Assembly (NCBI RefSeq): GCF_023705585.1
Contig: NZ_BOQE01000001.1
Span: 2,636,710-2,700,709 of the forward strand
Direction of reading: 5' to 3'
DNA: 64,000 nt
Source of the DNA: Collibacillus ludicampi
GTDB taxonomy: Bacteria; Bacillota; Bacilli; Tumebacillales; BOQE01
The notes under the pieces are model-generated. The model did no database searches, was not told the origin of the DNA, and saw nothing but the letters and a program-made list of their open reading frames with translations. Both the position numbers and the translations under genes were made by a program. Shown one piece after another: positions 41,433 through 51,560 of the stretch (the first letter of the stretch is position 1; every line of letters starts with the position of its first letter).

Positions 41433-42407
41433 ATGATGAGAAAAACGGTTACCACCTCCCCGCTCATCCACCAAAAACTGTTACCGATCCAACGATACGC
41501 GCTGATCGGATTCGCCATTCTATTGTTCTGCTTTCCGTTTGTAGCGAACAACTATTGGATTGATGTCGGGACAATGGCATTATTCTATGTTGTACTTTCG
41601 CTAGGACTCAATATCGTAGTGGGATTTGCCGGATTGCTGGATCTCGGCTACTCCGCTTTCTTTGCAGTCGGTGCTTATACTACGGGAATTCTTACCACAC
41701 AATATCATGTCTCCTTTTGGGTGACGTTACTTTTGGCCGGTATATTTGCCGGATTAGCCGGTATTCTGATCGGCGCCCCGACACTTCGTTTGCGTAGTGA
41801 CTATCTGGCGATTGTCACACTAGGATTTGGCGAAATCATTCGCATCTCTGCGAAGAATTTGCAATTCACCGGATCCGCGTCCGGTATTTATGGAATACCA
41901 CGTCCGCAAATCGGAAGTTACATGTTTACAAATCTAACCGATTTCTACTACGCCATGTTGATTTTGGCGATCCTGACATTGATTGCGGTCAATCGGTTGG
42001 GTAACTCACGTCTTGGAAGGGCATGGAAGTATATTCGCGAAGATGAAGACGCTGCGGAAGCGATGGGAGTGAACCGTGTTCGCGTCAAGTTGACCGCCTA
42101 TGCACTCGGTGCCATGTTTGGCGGTTTTGCCGGGGCTCTCTTTGCTGCCAAAATGACAGCAATCGCACCGGAAAGCTTTAATTTTATGCAATCGGTGATG
42201 ATCCTTCTCGCGATTGTCATAGGCGGTCTCGGGCGTCTCCCCGGTGTGGTTCTCGGAGCGGTGATCGTTATCTTGCTTCCGGAAGCTATGCGTGATTTTT
42301 CCAACTGGCGTTTTCTGTTGTTCGGAGTGCTGCTGGTCATCATCATGATTTTCCGTCCGCAAGGCCTATGGCCTGCGCGTAAGGATGTACAGTTGGAGCA
42401 GGAATAG
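41433..42407 (+). CDS. livM: branched-chain amino acid ABC transporter permease LivM
   Basis: A 324-residue membrane protein with about nine segments. LGLNIVVGFAGLLDLGYSAF, APTLRLRSDYLAIVTLGFGE and WKYIREDEDAAEAMGVN are diagnostic of LivM. It forms the heterodimeric channel with LivH. The livG ribosome site starts just after its stop codon. Confidence 0.92.
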   Translation: MMRKTVTTSPLIHQKLLPIQRYALIGFAILLFCFPFVANNYWIDVGTMALFYVVLSLGLNIVVGFAGLLDLGYSAFFAVGAYTTGILTTQYHVSFWVTLLLAGIFAGLAGILIGAPTLRLRSDYLAIVTLGFGEIIRISAKNLQFTGSASGIYGIPRPQIGSYMFTNLTDFYYAMLILAILTLIAVNRLGNSRLGRAWKYIREDEDAAEAMGVNRVRVKLTAYALGAMFGGFAGALFAAKMTAIAPESFNFMQSVMILLAIVIGGLGRLPGVVLGAVIVILLPEAMRDFSNWRFLLFGVLLVIIMIFRPQGLWPARKDVQLEQE

Positions 42408-42417
42408 GAGGGATAGG

Positions 42418-43191
42418 ATGTCACTGCTTCAAGTGAATCACGTGACGTTACGATTTGGTGGCCTTGTTGCGGTCAATGATCTCAGCTTTGAGATCCCTGA
42501 ACATTCGATTATCAGTGTGATCGGTCCGAACGGTGCAGGCAAAACTTCAGTATTCAATATGATTACTGGATTTTATCGACCCACGAGCGGTGAGATTCTT
42601 TTTGATGGTGTGAACATCGTTGGCAAGAAGCCGAGTCAAATCACACAGATGGGGATGGCACGAACGTTTCAAAACTTGCGACTCTTCCCCACACTTACAG
42701 TTCTTGAGAACGTCATGAGCGGAATGCACAGCAAAACTTCACAAGGCGTGTTGGGAGCGCTCTTGCGTACACGGACGCAAAAACGGGAAGAAGAGATGAT
42801 TTATACCGTGGCAGAATCTTGTATGGATTTCGTGGGCATAAAACGTTATGCCGGGCGGTTGGCAAAGAACTTGCCATACGGTATCCAGCGTTATGTGGAA
42901 ATTGCCCGAGCACTTGCCACAAAGCCTAAACTGCTGCTTTTGGACGAACCGGCTGCGGGCTTAAACCACTCGGAAAAACAAGAGTTAATTCATTTGATTC
43001 AACGGATTCGTCAAGAATTCGATCTCACGATTCTCCTGATTGAACATGATATGGGACTGGTGAACCGAGTGTCCGATCAGATCATCGTTTTGAATTACGG
43101 GCAAAAAATTGCAGAAGGTTCGCCTCATGATGTGTTAAATCATCCGCTTGTGATCGAAGCCTATTTAGGAAAGGATGAAGATGTCGTATGA
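42418..43191 (+). CDS. livG: branched-chain amino acid ABC transporter ATPase LivG
   Basis: A 257-residue ATPase; ATG at 42418 behind GGAGGGATAGG is preferred over an earlier start inside livM. Walker A GPNGAGKTS, the LivG-specific MARTFQNLRLFPTLTVLENV region and Walker B LLLLDEPAAGLN are intact; the signature loop reads LPYGIQRYVEIARAL, the usual variant of this subfamily. Its 3' end overlaps livF by four bases. Confidence 0.92.
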   Translation: MSLLQVNHVTLRFGGLVAVNDLSFEIPEHSIISVIGPNGAGKTSVFNMITGFYRPTSGEILFDGVNIVGKKPSQITQMGMARTFQNLRLFPTLTVLENVMSGMHSKTSQGVLGALLRTRTQKREEEMIYTVAESCMDFVGIKRYAGRLAKNLPYGIQRYVEIARALATKPKLLLLDEPAAGLNHSEKQELIHLIQRIRQEFDLTILLIEHDMGLVNRVSDQIIVLNYGQKIAEGSPHDVLNHPLVIEAYLGKDEDVV

Positions 43192-43907
43192 GCCATTTGC
43201 TTGAGCTTTCTCAGGTGAACTCGTATTATGGCAAGATCCAAGCGTTAAAAGGGATCAATCTCACGGTTAAAGAAGGCGAAATCGTCACCCTTTTAGGGAG
43301 CAACGGTGCAGGGAAAAGCACGACACTCAAGACGATTTCGGGCTTGGTGCGAGCTCGGAGCGGGAGCATCCGTTTTATGGGGGAAGATATCGGAAAACTG
43401 GCTCCGCATGAAATCGTGGATCGTGGCATCGTACATGTGCCGGAAGGACGCCGCATCTTCGGATCTCTAACCGTTACTGAGAATCTTGAATTGGGCAGCT
43501 TCACCAAGAGAAAGGATCCAGCCTTTGTTAAACGAACTCTCGAACATGTATTCACACTTTTTCCGAGGCTGAAAGAACGCGAAAAACAGAAGGCAGGGAC
43601 ACTCTCGGGCGGTGAACAACAGATGCTTGCGATCGGCCGTGCCATCATGAGCGGTCCGAAACTTCTCATGTTGGACGAACCTTCCATGGGACTCGCTCCG
43701 ATCGTGGTTCAAGAAATCATGAAGATTATTAAGCAAATCAACTCGGAAGGAACTACAATTCTTCTCGTCGAACAAAATGCCAAAGCAGCTTTGAAGTTGG
43801 CGCATACCGGTTACGTCATCGAAACCGGTCAGATCACCTTGCATGATCACGCAGATAAGCTGCGCGAAGATGACCGTATTATAAAGGCATATTTAGCAAA
43901 TGGATGA
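43188..43907 (+). CDS. livF: branched-chain amino acid ABC transporter ATPase LivF
   Basis: A 239-residue ATPase coupled to livG by ATGA overlap. Walker A GSNGAGKST, signature LSGGEQQMLAIGRAIM and Walker B LLMLDEPSMGLAP are complete, and HVPEGRRIFGSLTVTENLEL is typical of LivF. It ends the operon, followed by a terminator. Confidence 0.92.
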   Translation: MSHLLELSQVNSYYGKIQALKGINLTVKEGEIVTLLGSNGAGKSTTLKTISGLVRARSGSIRFMGEDIGKLAPHEIVDRGIVHVPEGRRIFGSLTVTENLELGSFTKRKDPAFVKRTLEHVFTLFPRLKEREKQKAGTLSGGEQQMLAIGRAIMSGPKLLMLDEPSMGLAPIVVQEIMKIIKQINSEGTTILLVEQNAKAALKLAHTGYVIETGQITLHDHADKLREDDRIIKAYLANG

Positions 43908-43961
43908 ATAGATACTGTACAGCTTTTAAGGTTAAGAAAAAACGCGGACGATTGAAACCTG

Positions 43962-43999
43962 GAAACAGACTGCCCAAGAATCAAGGCAGTCTGTTTCTT
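43962..43999 (+). terminator. terminator of the liv operon
   Basis: A 13-base-pair stem (GAAACAGACTGCC / GGCAGTCTGTTTC) with a ten-base loop, then TTATAC. Confidence 0.7.
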
Positions 44000-44101
44000 A
44001 TACATGTTCCAAAATTCAGTCCAGCATATTTTCTTGATGGTATGGAATTGGATATACTAGACATATAAATAGAAACGACTACATAGAGGGGGGAATTCGG
44101 A

Positions 44102-44452
44102 TTGAATCCCTACGACAAAGCGCATGAACTTGCGAGAGCTCTTCGTGCCCATGATTCTTTTCAAAAGCTCATGAAAGCAAAAGAACGTATCGACCAGGAT
44201 CCTCAGGCGAAAAAAATTGTGGAAGATTTTCGCAAACGACAATGGGAATATGAAGCAAAACGTTTAGCAGGTCAAGAGATCAGCGATGCGGAGAAACAAC
44301 AGATGACACAATTGCAAGAAGCCCTTGCATTGGTTCCGGCAGCTAGAGACTATCTGCAGGCGGAATACCAGTTTAGTGTTCTTTTTGGTGATATACAGAA
44401 GATCATTGCGGATACTATACAAGATGTATTTGGAAATCTCGTTCAAAAGTAA
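44102..44452 (+). CDS. UPF0342 / YheA-like (YlbF/YmcA superfamily) protein
   Basis: A 116-residue, helical, soluble protein starting at TTG behind GAGGGGGGAATTCGGA. MNPYDKAHELARALR and the following FRKRQWEYEAKRLAG, EALALVPAARDYLQAE, and GDIQKIIADTI are the UPF0342/YheA signature. Relatives YlbF and YmcA regulate competence, biofilm and sporulation through RNase Y in Bacillus; the function of the UPF0342 branch is unclear. The next gene is 15 bases downstream. Confidence 0.85.
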   Translation: MNPYDKAHELARALRAHDSFQKLMKAKERIDQDPQAKKIVEDFRKRQWEYEAKRLAGQEISDAEKQQMTQLQEALALVPAARDYLQAEYQFSVLFGDIQKIIADTIQDVFGNLVQK

Positions 44453-44467
44453 ATGGAGGTTTAAAAG

Positions 44468-45151
44468 ATGAAGATTCAGTATGAAGGCCATTCATGTTTT
44501 ACAGTTACCTATGAAAATCGTTCGGTTATCATCGACCCATTCCTGACAGGAAATCCGCAGGCAGTAAAAAAAGCGGAAGAAGTCAAGGTGGAAGCCGTAC
44601 TTGTGACACACGGTCATGGAGATCATCTAGGGGACGCGATCGATATTGCCAAGCGCAATAATGCCCCCATCATCGCTCCTTATGAAGTTGCGATGTACGC
44701 TTCGAAAAAAGGGGCACAGGTCCATCCGATGCATCTGGGGGGATCTTATGCGTTTCCATGGGGAAAGGTGAAACTCACATTGGCCTTTCACGGTTCCGGC
44801 ATCGAAGATGGAGACACGATGATTGACGGAGGCAATCCTTGCGGATTTTTACTGACGATGGGGGACAAAACGTTCTATCATGCAGGGGACACGGCGTTGT
44901 TCGGCGATATGAAGCTGATCGGTGAACTGCATCGCATCGATGTGGCGGCCTTACCGATTGGAGACAACTTCACCATGGGACCGGAGGATGCCGTATATGC
45001 GGCCGAATGGGTTCGTGCCCGTACAGTGATTCCGATGCATTACAACACATTTCCTGTCATTCAACAAGATCCGCAGAAGTACGTAGATGATCTGTCAAAA
45101 AGAGATATTAAAGGTGTTATCTTGCAACCGGGTGAAAGCATCGAGATTTAA
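44468..45151 (+). CDS. UPF0173 metal-dependent hydrolase (metallo-beta-lactamase fold)
   Basis: A 227-residue protein of the metallo-beta-lactamase fold. THGHGDHLGDA supplies the HxHxDH metal ligands (about residues 51-56); further ligands lie in FYHAGDTALFGDM and VIPMHYNTFP. The family (YtkL in Bacillus) is widespread in Bacilli; the substrate is unknown. It follows the UPF0342 gene closely and has its own terminator. Confidence 0.88.
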   Translation: MKIQYEGHSCFTVTYENRSVIIDPFLTGNPQAVKKAEEVKVEAVLVTHGHGDHLGDAIDIAKRNNAPIIAPYEVAMYASKKGAQVHPMHLGGSYAFPWGKVKLTLAFHGSGIEDGDTMIDGGNPCGFLLTMGDKTFYHAGDTALFGDMKLIGELHRIDVAALPIGDNFTMGPEDAVYAAEWVRARTVIPMHYNTFPVIQQDPQKYVDDLSKRDIKGVILQPGESIEI

Positions 45152-45156
45152 GAAGA

Positions 45157-45179
45157 GCCCCTCATTGAGGGGCCTTTTT
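45157..45179. terminator. terminator between converging UPF0173 and DUF3243 genes
   Basis: GCCCCTC / GAGGGGC stem, three-base loop, followed by CTTTTTC. Confidence 0.75.
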
Positions 45180-45182
45180 CAC

Positions 45183-45437
45183 TTAATGCGTTTTTTGAGC
45201 TAGATTGATCATCATGCGGGCAAGCGCTTTTTGATCATTTTCATCGCTTGCTTCCCACAAGTCTTTCAGCAGTCTCTCTTGCGGGTTTTTGGGATCTACT
45301 TTATTGGCGAGGAAGTCACCCATACGGTATGCCACGTTCTGGATTTGATCCATGGACATGCCCGCGTCTTGCGCTTGGTCTACACGTTCGCCGAGAAACT
45401 CTTTCCAGCGGTCGAAATTTTCTAGTACGGACGACAT
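45183..45437 (-). CDS. DUF3243 protein (YmfJ-like)
   Basis: An 84-residue, soluble helical protein. The sequence VLENFDRWKEFLGERVDQAQ, then AYRMGDFLANKVDPKNPQER and the terminal KALARMMINLAQK, fits DUF3243 (Bacillus YmfJ). GGAGGGATTCAAATG is read upstream on the minus strand. The family is conserved in spore-formers but its function is unknown. Confidence 0.85.
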   Translation of the reverse strand: MSSVLENFDRWKEFLGERVDQAQDAGMSMDQIQNVAYRMGDFLANKVDPKNPQERLLKDLWEASDENDQKALARMMINLAQKTH

Positions 45438-45552
45438 TTGAATCCCTCCATATCAGGTAAAATATCCAGGATACATATCTAGCTTGTGTAGAAAAAATCC
45501 ACTCTATACAGTAGTCATGGATCTAGGCCTTGTCTCATACACATAAGGAAGA

Positions 45553-45876
45553 ATGAACGGAAAGGACGAACGTGTGATGAGACGAAGAGACGCTAGAAAA
45601 GCTTTTATTTATTTAGCGATTGGTCTTGTGATGCTGTTTTATGCAGTACCCAGGTTACCCGATGTAACGTTTTCGGAAGAAGGAGTATTCACGATTGTCT
45701 GGTTATTGTTCGCTTTACTTACAGTTGGGGCCAATTTATATGTGCTCATCGGCGTAGACAAGGAAAGAAGAAAACGGAGAAACAGCATTCGCTCTTGGGA
45801 ACGGGAGATGATGCGTGCAGTCATGCGAATGCGGGATGATGATCATCATAAAAAAAATCGTATGATGATGCGTTAG
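45553..45876 (+). CDS. small two-TM membrane protein of unknown function
   Basis: A 107-residue protein with two membrane segments near residues 17-32 (AFIYLAIGLVMLFYAV) and 43-66 (FTIVWLLFALLTVGANLYVL), then a basic, Met/His/Arg-rich tail. AAGGAAG precedes the ATG at 45553; an ATG eight codons later with GGAAAGGA upstream is an alternative start. No family recognised. The two upstream bases of the gap hold nothing else notable. Confidence 0.55.
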   Translation: MNGKDERVMRRRDARKAFIYLAIGLVMLFYAVPRLPDVTFSEEGVFTIVWLLFALLTVGANLYVLIGVDKERRKRRNSIRSWEREMMRAVMRMRDDDHHKKNRMMMR

Positions 45877-45940
45877 ACAAGCGTATATTAAATAAGGCAA
45901 AAGATGATAACAGATGGCACGGACTACATTCGAAGATACC

Positions 45941-45982
45941 AATAGCTCTTCATCTCGCCCGACGGACGAAAAGAAGAGCTAT
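45941..45982. terminator. hairpin between the small membrane gene and the giant coiled-coil gene
   Basis: AATAGCTCTT / AAGAGCTAT with a 23-base loop, between two converging genes. The long loop lowers confidence. Confidence 0.5.
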
Positions 45983-46020
45983 CTTCATTTGCGCATGATT
46001 TTGATCAACTAGATAGGCTG

Positions 46021-47250
46021 TTACCACATGAGTTGTTCGTTGATATCGTTAGACAGATTGACGTCTTTGTAACTTATTTCCTGAAGCGGCTCGTTGTTCT
46101 GATGTAACTCTTGAGTATATGTTTCCTGTATATGATATTCCTTTTCTTGAAAATTCTTGATCAATTCGTCCATCAGTTCGAGAAGCTTTTTGTATTCCCG
46201 TTCTTGTTTCTGTAGAGTCTGAACGATCTCATTCACTTGTTCGGGATCATTCGGAATTTCCTTTGTTTGATTTTGGATCTCTACGTCTTGTTGTTCGAAA
46301 AATGTAAGGGTCTCTAAGTCTCTCTCATGCATAAACTCGATGGTTTCATTTATATGATTCAAGGCGATCTGAAGAGCGGCTTCCGTTTCTTTGAATTGTG
46401 TGATCGTCTGGTCTTTTTGCGCGAGAACTTGCCGGAACTCTTCTGCCTGTGTTTGGAACTGAGAGATCAATTCGTCTTTTTGAGTAAGCGATCTGTGGAA
46501 ATCTTCTACCTTCTCTTCAAACTGTGAAACCAATTCCTCTTTTTGAGCCAGTGTCTCCCGGAATTCAGCTTCCTTTTCTTTCAATCGCAAGATCAAATCG
46601 TCTTTTTGGGCAATCACAAGCTGAAATTCGGCTTCTTTTTCCTGATACTGGGCCATGGCATGTTCTTTTTGAGCGAGAGCTTCCCGAAGAGCCGCTTCCT
46701 GTTCATGAAGACTGGTGATCACTTCATCCTTTTGAGAAAGAGCCTGTTGGTACTCTTCAGCTTTTACTTGAAGCTGGGATACGAGATTATCTTTTTGTGC
46801 GAGAGCCTGCTGATACTCCTCCAACTTTTCTTGGACATGTGAGAATGCCTCATCTTTCTGAGAAAGGGCCAATTGGTATTCTTCAGCCTGCGTCTGGAAC
46901 TGTGAAATCAATTCGTCTTTTTGAGCCAGTGTTTCTCGGAATTCAGCTTCCTTTTCTTCCAATCGCAAGATCAAATCGTCCTTATGAGCAATCACAAGCT
47001 GAAACTCGGCTTCTTTTTCCTGATACTGGGCCATGGCATGTTCTTTTTGAGCGAGAGCTTCCCGAAGAGCCGATTCCTGTTGTTGAAGACTGGTGATCAC
47101 TTCGTCCTTTTGAGAAAGAGCCTGTTGGTACTCTTCAGCTTTTACTTGAAGCTGGGATACGAGATTATCTTTTTGTGCGAGAGCCTGCTGATACTCCTCC
47201 AACTTTTCTTGGACTTGTGAGAATGCCTCATCTTTCTGAGAAAGGGCCAA
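46021..47250 (-). CDS. giant 21-residue-repeat coiled-coil protein, C-terminal part (out of frame)
   Basis: This 409-residue frame continues the repeats of the 47345-51739 frame (LAQKDELISQFQTQAEEYQ and relatives) in a different reading frame. The first 280 residues are 21-residue units; the rest is a non-repeat C-terminus (HERDLETLTFFEQQDVEIQ, then a helix with KLLELMDELIKNFQEKEYH and a polar end). It has no ribosome site at its first ATG, so it is the severed C-terminal third of one ancestral or actual protein of about 1907 residues. The breaks are small deletions at 47280/47281 and 47355-47358. Confidence 0.75.
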   Translation of the reverse strand: MALSQKDEAFSQVQEKLEEYQQALAQKDNLVSQLQVKAEEYQQALSQKDEVITSLQQQESALREALAQKEHAMAQYQEKEAEFQLVIAHKDDLILRLEEKEAEFRETLAQKDELISQFQTQAEEYQLALSQKDEAFSHVQEKLEEYQQALAQKDNLVSQLQVKAEEYQQALSQKDEVITSLHEQEAALREALAQKEHAMAQYQEKEAEFQLVIAQKDDLILRLKEKEAEFRETLAQKEELVSQFEEKVEDFHRSLTQKDELISQFQTQAEEFRQVLAQKDQTITQFKETEAALQIALNHINETIEFMHERDLETLTFFEQQDVEIQNQTKEIPNDPEQVNEIVQTLQKQEREYKKLLELMDELIKNFQEKEYHIQETYTQELHQNNEPLQEISYKDVNLSNDINEQLMW

Positions 47251-50200
47251 TTGGTATTCTTCAGCCTGCGTCTGGAACTGATCAATTCGTCTTTTTGAGC
47301 CAGTGTTTCTCGGAATTCAGCTTCCTTTTCTTCCAATTGCAAGATCAAATCGTCTTTTGGGCAATCACAAGCTGAAACTCGGCTTCTTTTTCCTGATACT
47401 GGGCCATGGCATGTTCTTTTTGAGCGAGAGCTTCCCGAAGAGCATATTCCTGTTCTTTAAAACGTTCGATCACTTCATCCTTTTGAGCGAGAGCCTGTCG
47501 GAACTCTTCAGCTTTATCTTGAAGTTGGGATGCGAGTTCGTCTTTCTGTGTAAGATCTTCCCGAAGAGCCGATTCCTGTTGTTGAAGACTGGTGATCACT
47601 TCGTCTTTTTGCGCGAGAGTCTGCTGGTACTCCTCCAACTTTTCTTGGACTTGTGAGAATGCCTCATCATTCTGAGAGAGGGTCACTCGGTACTCTTCTG
47701 CCTGCGTTTGGAGCTGTGAAATCAATTCGTCTTTTTGAGCCAGTGTCTCCCGGAATTCAGCTTCCTTTTCTTCCAATCGCAAGATCAAATCGTCCTTATG
47801 AGCAATCACAAGCTGAAACTCGGCTTCTTTTTCCTGATACTGGTTCAAAGTATATTCTTTCTGAGCAAGATCTTCCCGAAGAGCCGATTCCTGTTGTTGA
47901 AGACTGGTGATCACTTCATCCTTTTGAGAAAGAGCCTGTTGGTACTCTTCAGCTTTTACTTGAAGCTGGGATACGAGATTATCTTTTTGTGCGAGAGCCT
48001 GCTGATACTCCTCCAACTTTTCTTGGACTTGCGAGAATGCCTCATCTTTCTGAGAAAGGGCCAATTGGTATTCTTCAGCCTGCGTCTGGAACTGTGAAAT
48101 CAATTCGTCTTTTTGAGCCAGTGTTTCTCGGAATTCAGCTTCCTTTTCTTCCAATTGCAAGATCAAATCGTCTTTTTGGGCAATCACAAGCTGAAACTCG
48201 GCTTCTTTTTCCTGATACTGGGCCATGGCATGTTCTTTTTGAGCGAGAGCTTCCCGAAGAGCATATTCCTGTTCTTTAAAACGTTCGATCACTTCATCCT
48301 TTTGAGCGAGAGCCTGTCGGAACTCTTCAGCTTTATCTTGAAGTTGGGATGCGAGTTCGTCTTTCTGTGTAAGAGCTTCCCGAAGAGCCGATTCCTGTTG
48401 TTGAAGACTGGTGATCACTTCGTCTTTTTGCGCGAGAGCCTGCTGGTACTCCTCCAACTTTTCTTGGACTTGTGAGAATGCCTCATCTTTCTGAGAGAGG
48501 ACCAATTGGTACTCTTCTTCTTGTATTTGGAAGCTTGAAATCAATTCGTCTTTTTGAGCCAGTGTCTCCCGGAATTCAGCTTCCTTTTCTTCCAATCGCA
48601 AGATCAAATCGTCCTTATGAGCAATCACAAGCTGAAACTCGGCTTCTTTTTCCTGATACTGGTTCAAAGTATATTCTTTCTGAGCAAGATCTTCCCGAAG
48701 AGCCGATTCCTGTTGTTGAAGACTGGTGATCACTTCGTCTTTTTGCGCGAGAGCCTGCTGGTACTCCTCCAACTTTTCTTGGATTTGTGAGAATGTCTCA
48801 TCTTTCTGAGAGAGGACCAATTGGTACTCTTCTTCTTGTATTTGGAAGCTTGAAATCAATTCGTCTTTTTGAGCCAGTGTCTCCCGGAATTCAGCTTCCT
48901 TTTCTTCCAATCGCAAGATCAAATCGTCCTTATGAGCAATCACAAGCTGAAACTCGGCTTCTTTTTCCTGATACTGGGCCATGGCATGTTCTTTTTGAGC
49001 GAGAGCTTCCCGAAGAGCATATTCCTGTTCTTTAAAACGTTCGATCACTTCATCCTTTTGAGCGAGAGCCTGTCGGAACTCTTCAGCTTTATCTTGAAGT
49101 TGGGATGCGAGTTCGTCTTTCTGTGTAAGAGCTTCCCGAAGAGCCGATTCCTGTTGTTGAAGACTGGTGATCACTTCGTCTTTTTGCGCGAGAGCCTGCT
49201 GGTACTCCTCCAACTTTTCTTGGACTTGTGAGAATGTCTCATCTTTCTGAGAGAGGACCAATTGGTACTCTTCTTCTTGTATTTGGAAGCTTGAAATCAA
49301 TTCGTCTTTTTGAGCCAGTGTCTCCCGGAATTCAGCTTCCTTTTCTTCCAATCGCAAGATCAAATCGTCCTTATGAGCAATCACAAGCTGAAACTCGGCT
49401 TCTTTTTCCTGATACTGGTTCAAAGTATATTCTTTCTGAGCAAGATCTTCCCGAAGAGCCGATTCCTGTTGTTGAAGACTGGTGATCACTTCATCCTTTT
49501 GAGAAAGAGCCTGTTGATACTCTTCAGCTTTTGCTTGAAGTTGGGATGCGAGTTCGTCTTTCTGCGCGAGAGTAAGCTGATACTCCTCCAACTTTTCTTG
49601 GACTTGCGAGAATGCCTCATCTTTCTGAGAAAGGGCCAGTCGGTACTTCTCCGCCTGCGATTGGAACTGAGAGATCAAATCGTCTTTTTGAGCGAGCGAC
49701 AGTTGGAACTCAGTTTCTTTTTCCTGATATTGAATAATAGTTTGTTCTTTCTGCGCAAGATCTTCACGAAGAGCATATTCCTGTTCTTTAAAACGTTCGA
49801 TTACTTCATCTTTTTGAGCGAGAGCCTGTTGATATTCTTCAGCTTTTGCTTGAAGTTGGGATGCGAGTTCGTCTTTCTGTGTAAGAGCTTCCCGAAGAGC
49901 CGATTCCTGTTGTTGAAGACTGGTGATCACTTCGTCTTTTTGCGCGAGAGCCTGCTGGTACTCCTCCAACTTTTCTTGGACTTGTGAGAATGTCTCATCT
50001 TTCTGAGAGAGGACCAATTGGTACTCTTCTTCTTGTATTTGGAAGCTTGAAATCAATTCGTCTTTTTGAGCCAGTGTCTCCCGGAATTCAGCTTCCTTTT
50101 CTTCCAATCGCAAGATCAAATCGTCCTTATGAGCAATCACAAGCTGAAACTCGGCTTCTTTTTCCTGATACTGGTTCAAAGTATATTCTTTCTGAGCAAG

Positions 50201-51560
50201 ATCTTCCCGAAGAGCCGATTCCTGTTGTTGAAGACTGGTGATCACTTCATCCTTTTGAGAAAGAGCCTGTTGGTACTCTTCAGCTTTTACTTGAAGCTGG
50301 GATACGAGATTATCTTTTTGTGCGAGAGCCTGCTGATACTCCTCCAACTTTTCTTGGACTTGCGAGAATGCCTCATCTTTCTGAGAAAGGGCCAGTCGGT
50401 ACTTCTCCGCCTGCGATTGGAACTGAGAGATCAAATCGTCTTTTTGAGCGAGCGACAGTTGGAACTCAGTTTCTTTTTCCTGATATTGAATAATAGTTTG
50501 TTCTTTCTGCGCAAGATCTTCACGAAGAGCATATTCCTGTTCTTTAAAACGTTCGATTACTTCATCTTTTTGAGCGAGAGCCTGTTGATATTCTTCAGCT
50601 TTTGCTTGAAGTTGGGATGCGAGTTCGTCTTTCTGCGCGAGAGTAAGCTGGTACTCCTCCAACTTTTCTTGGACTTGTGAGAATGCCTCATCTTTCTGAG
50701 AGAGGGCCAATTGGTACTCTTCTGCCTGCGTTTGGAACTGAGAGATCAAATCGTCTTTTTGGGCAATCACAAGCTGAAACTCGGCTTCTTTTTCCTGATA
50801 CTGGGTCATAGCATGTTCTTGTTGCGCGAGAGCTTCCCGAAGAGTAGATTCCTGCTCTTGAAATTTGGCGATCAAATCGTCCTTTTGAGCGAGAACCTGT
50901 TGGTACTCTTCAGCTTTTACTTGAAGTTGGGATATGAGATCGTCTTTTTGTGCGAGAGTCTGCTGGTACTCATCCAACTTTTCTTGGACTAGCGAGAATG
51001 TCTCATCTTTCTGAGAGAGGGCTAATTGGTACTCCTCTAACTGCGCTTGAAACTGAGAAATCGTTTCCTCTTTTTGCTCCAGTACCCTGTGGAAATCCAC
51101 TTGCTTTTCTTCAAACTGTAAAATCAACTCGTCTTTTTGAGCAAGCGCCAGCTGGAACTCAGTTTCTTGTTCTTGAAAACTTGTAATTGTCTCCTCTTTT
51201 TGTTCGAGAAGCTTCTTGTATTCCTGTTCCCTTTCTTGAAGATAACGAACCGTTTGTTTCAATTGTTCCAGAGCTTGCTTGTATTCCGATTGGTGCTGAA
51301 AAAATTTTTCTTTTTGCTTCTTATTCTCCCGGTCTTTCTCTTGAAGGTAACGTATGGTCTGCTTCATCTGTTCCATAGCAAACTGGTACTCAGATTCCTT
51401 TTTTTGATACTTGGTAATCAATTCTTCTTTCTGTGTAAGAATCTGATGATTTTCTTCTTCTCTTTTTTTAAGGAAACGAATAGTTTCATTTAATTGTTCC
51501 AATGCTCTCCGGTATTCGATTTCCTTCTCTCGAAACCTCATGTTCATGCTCTCTTTTTGT
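46300..51560. repeat. 63-bp tandem coding repeats with higher-order blocks
   Basis: Both parts of the giant gene consist of 63-base units. Higher-order copies of the same block begin (on the plus strand) near 47653, 48472, 48787, 49228 and 49984; the spacings 819, 315, 441 and 756 are all multiples of 63 (13, 5, 7 and 12 units). Confidence 0.85.

Noticed and set aside
46327..51493. Many plus-strand open frames (leucine/phenylalanine-rich, often starting MSQCLPEF or MRMSHLSE) opposite the coiled-coil gene
   Set aside because: They are antisense mirrors of the repeats, recur at each repeat block, and lack ribosome sites of their own.
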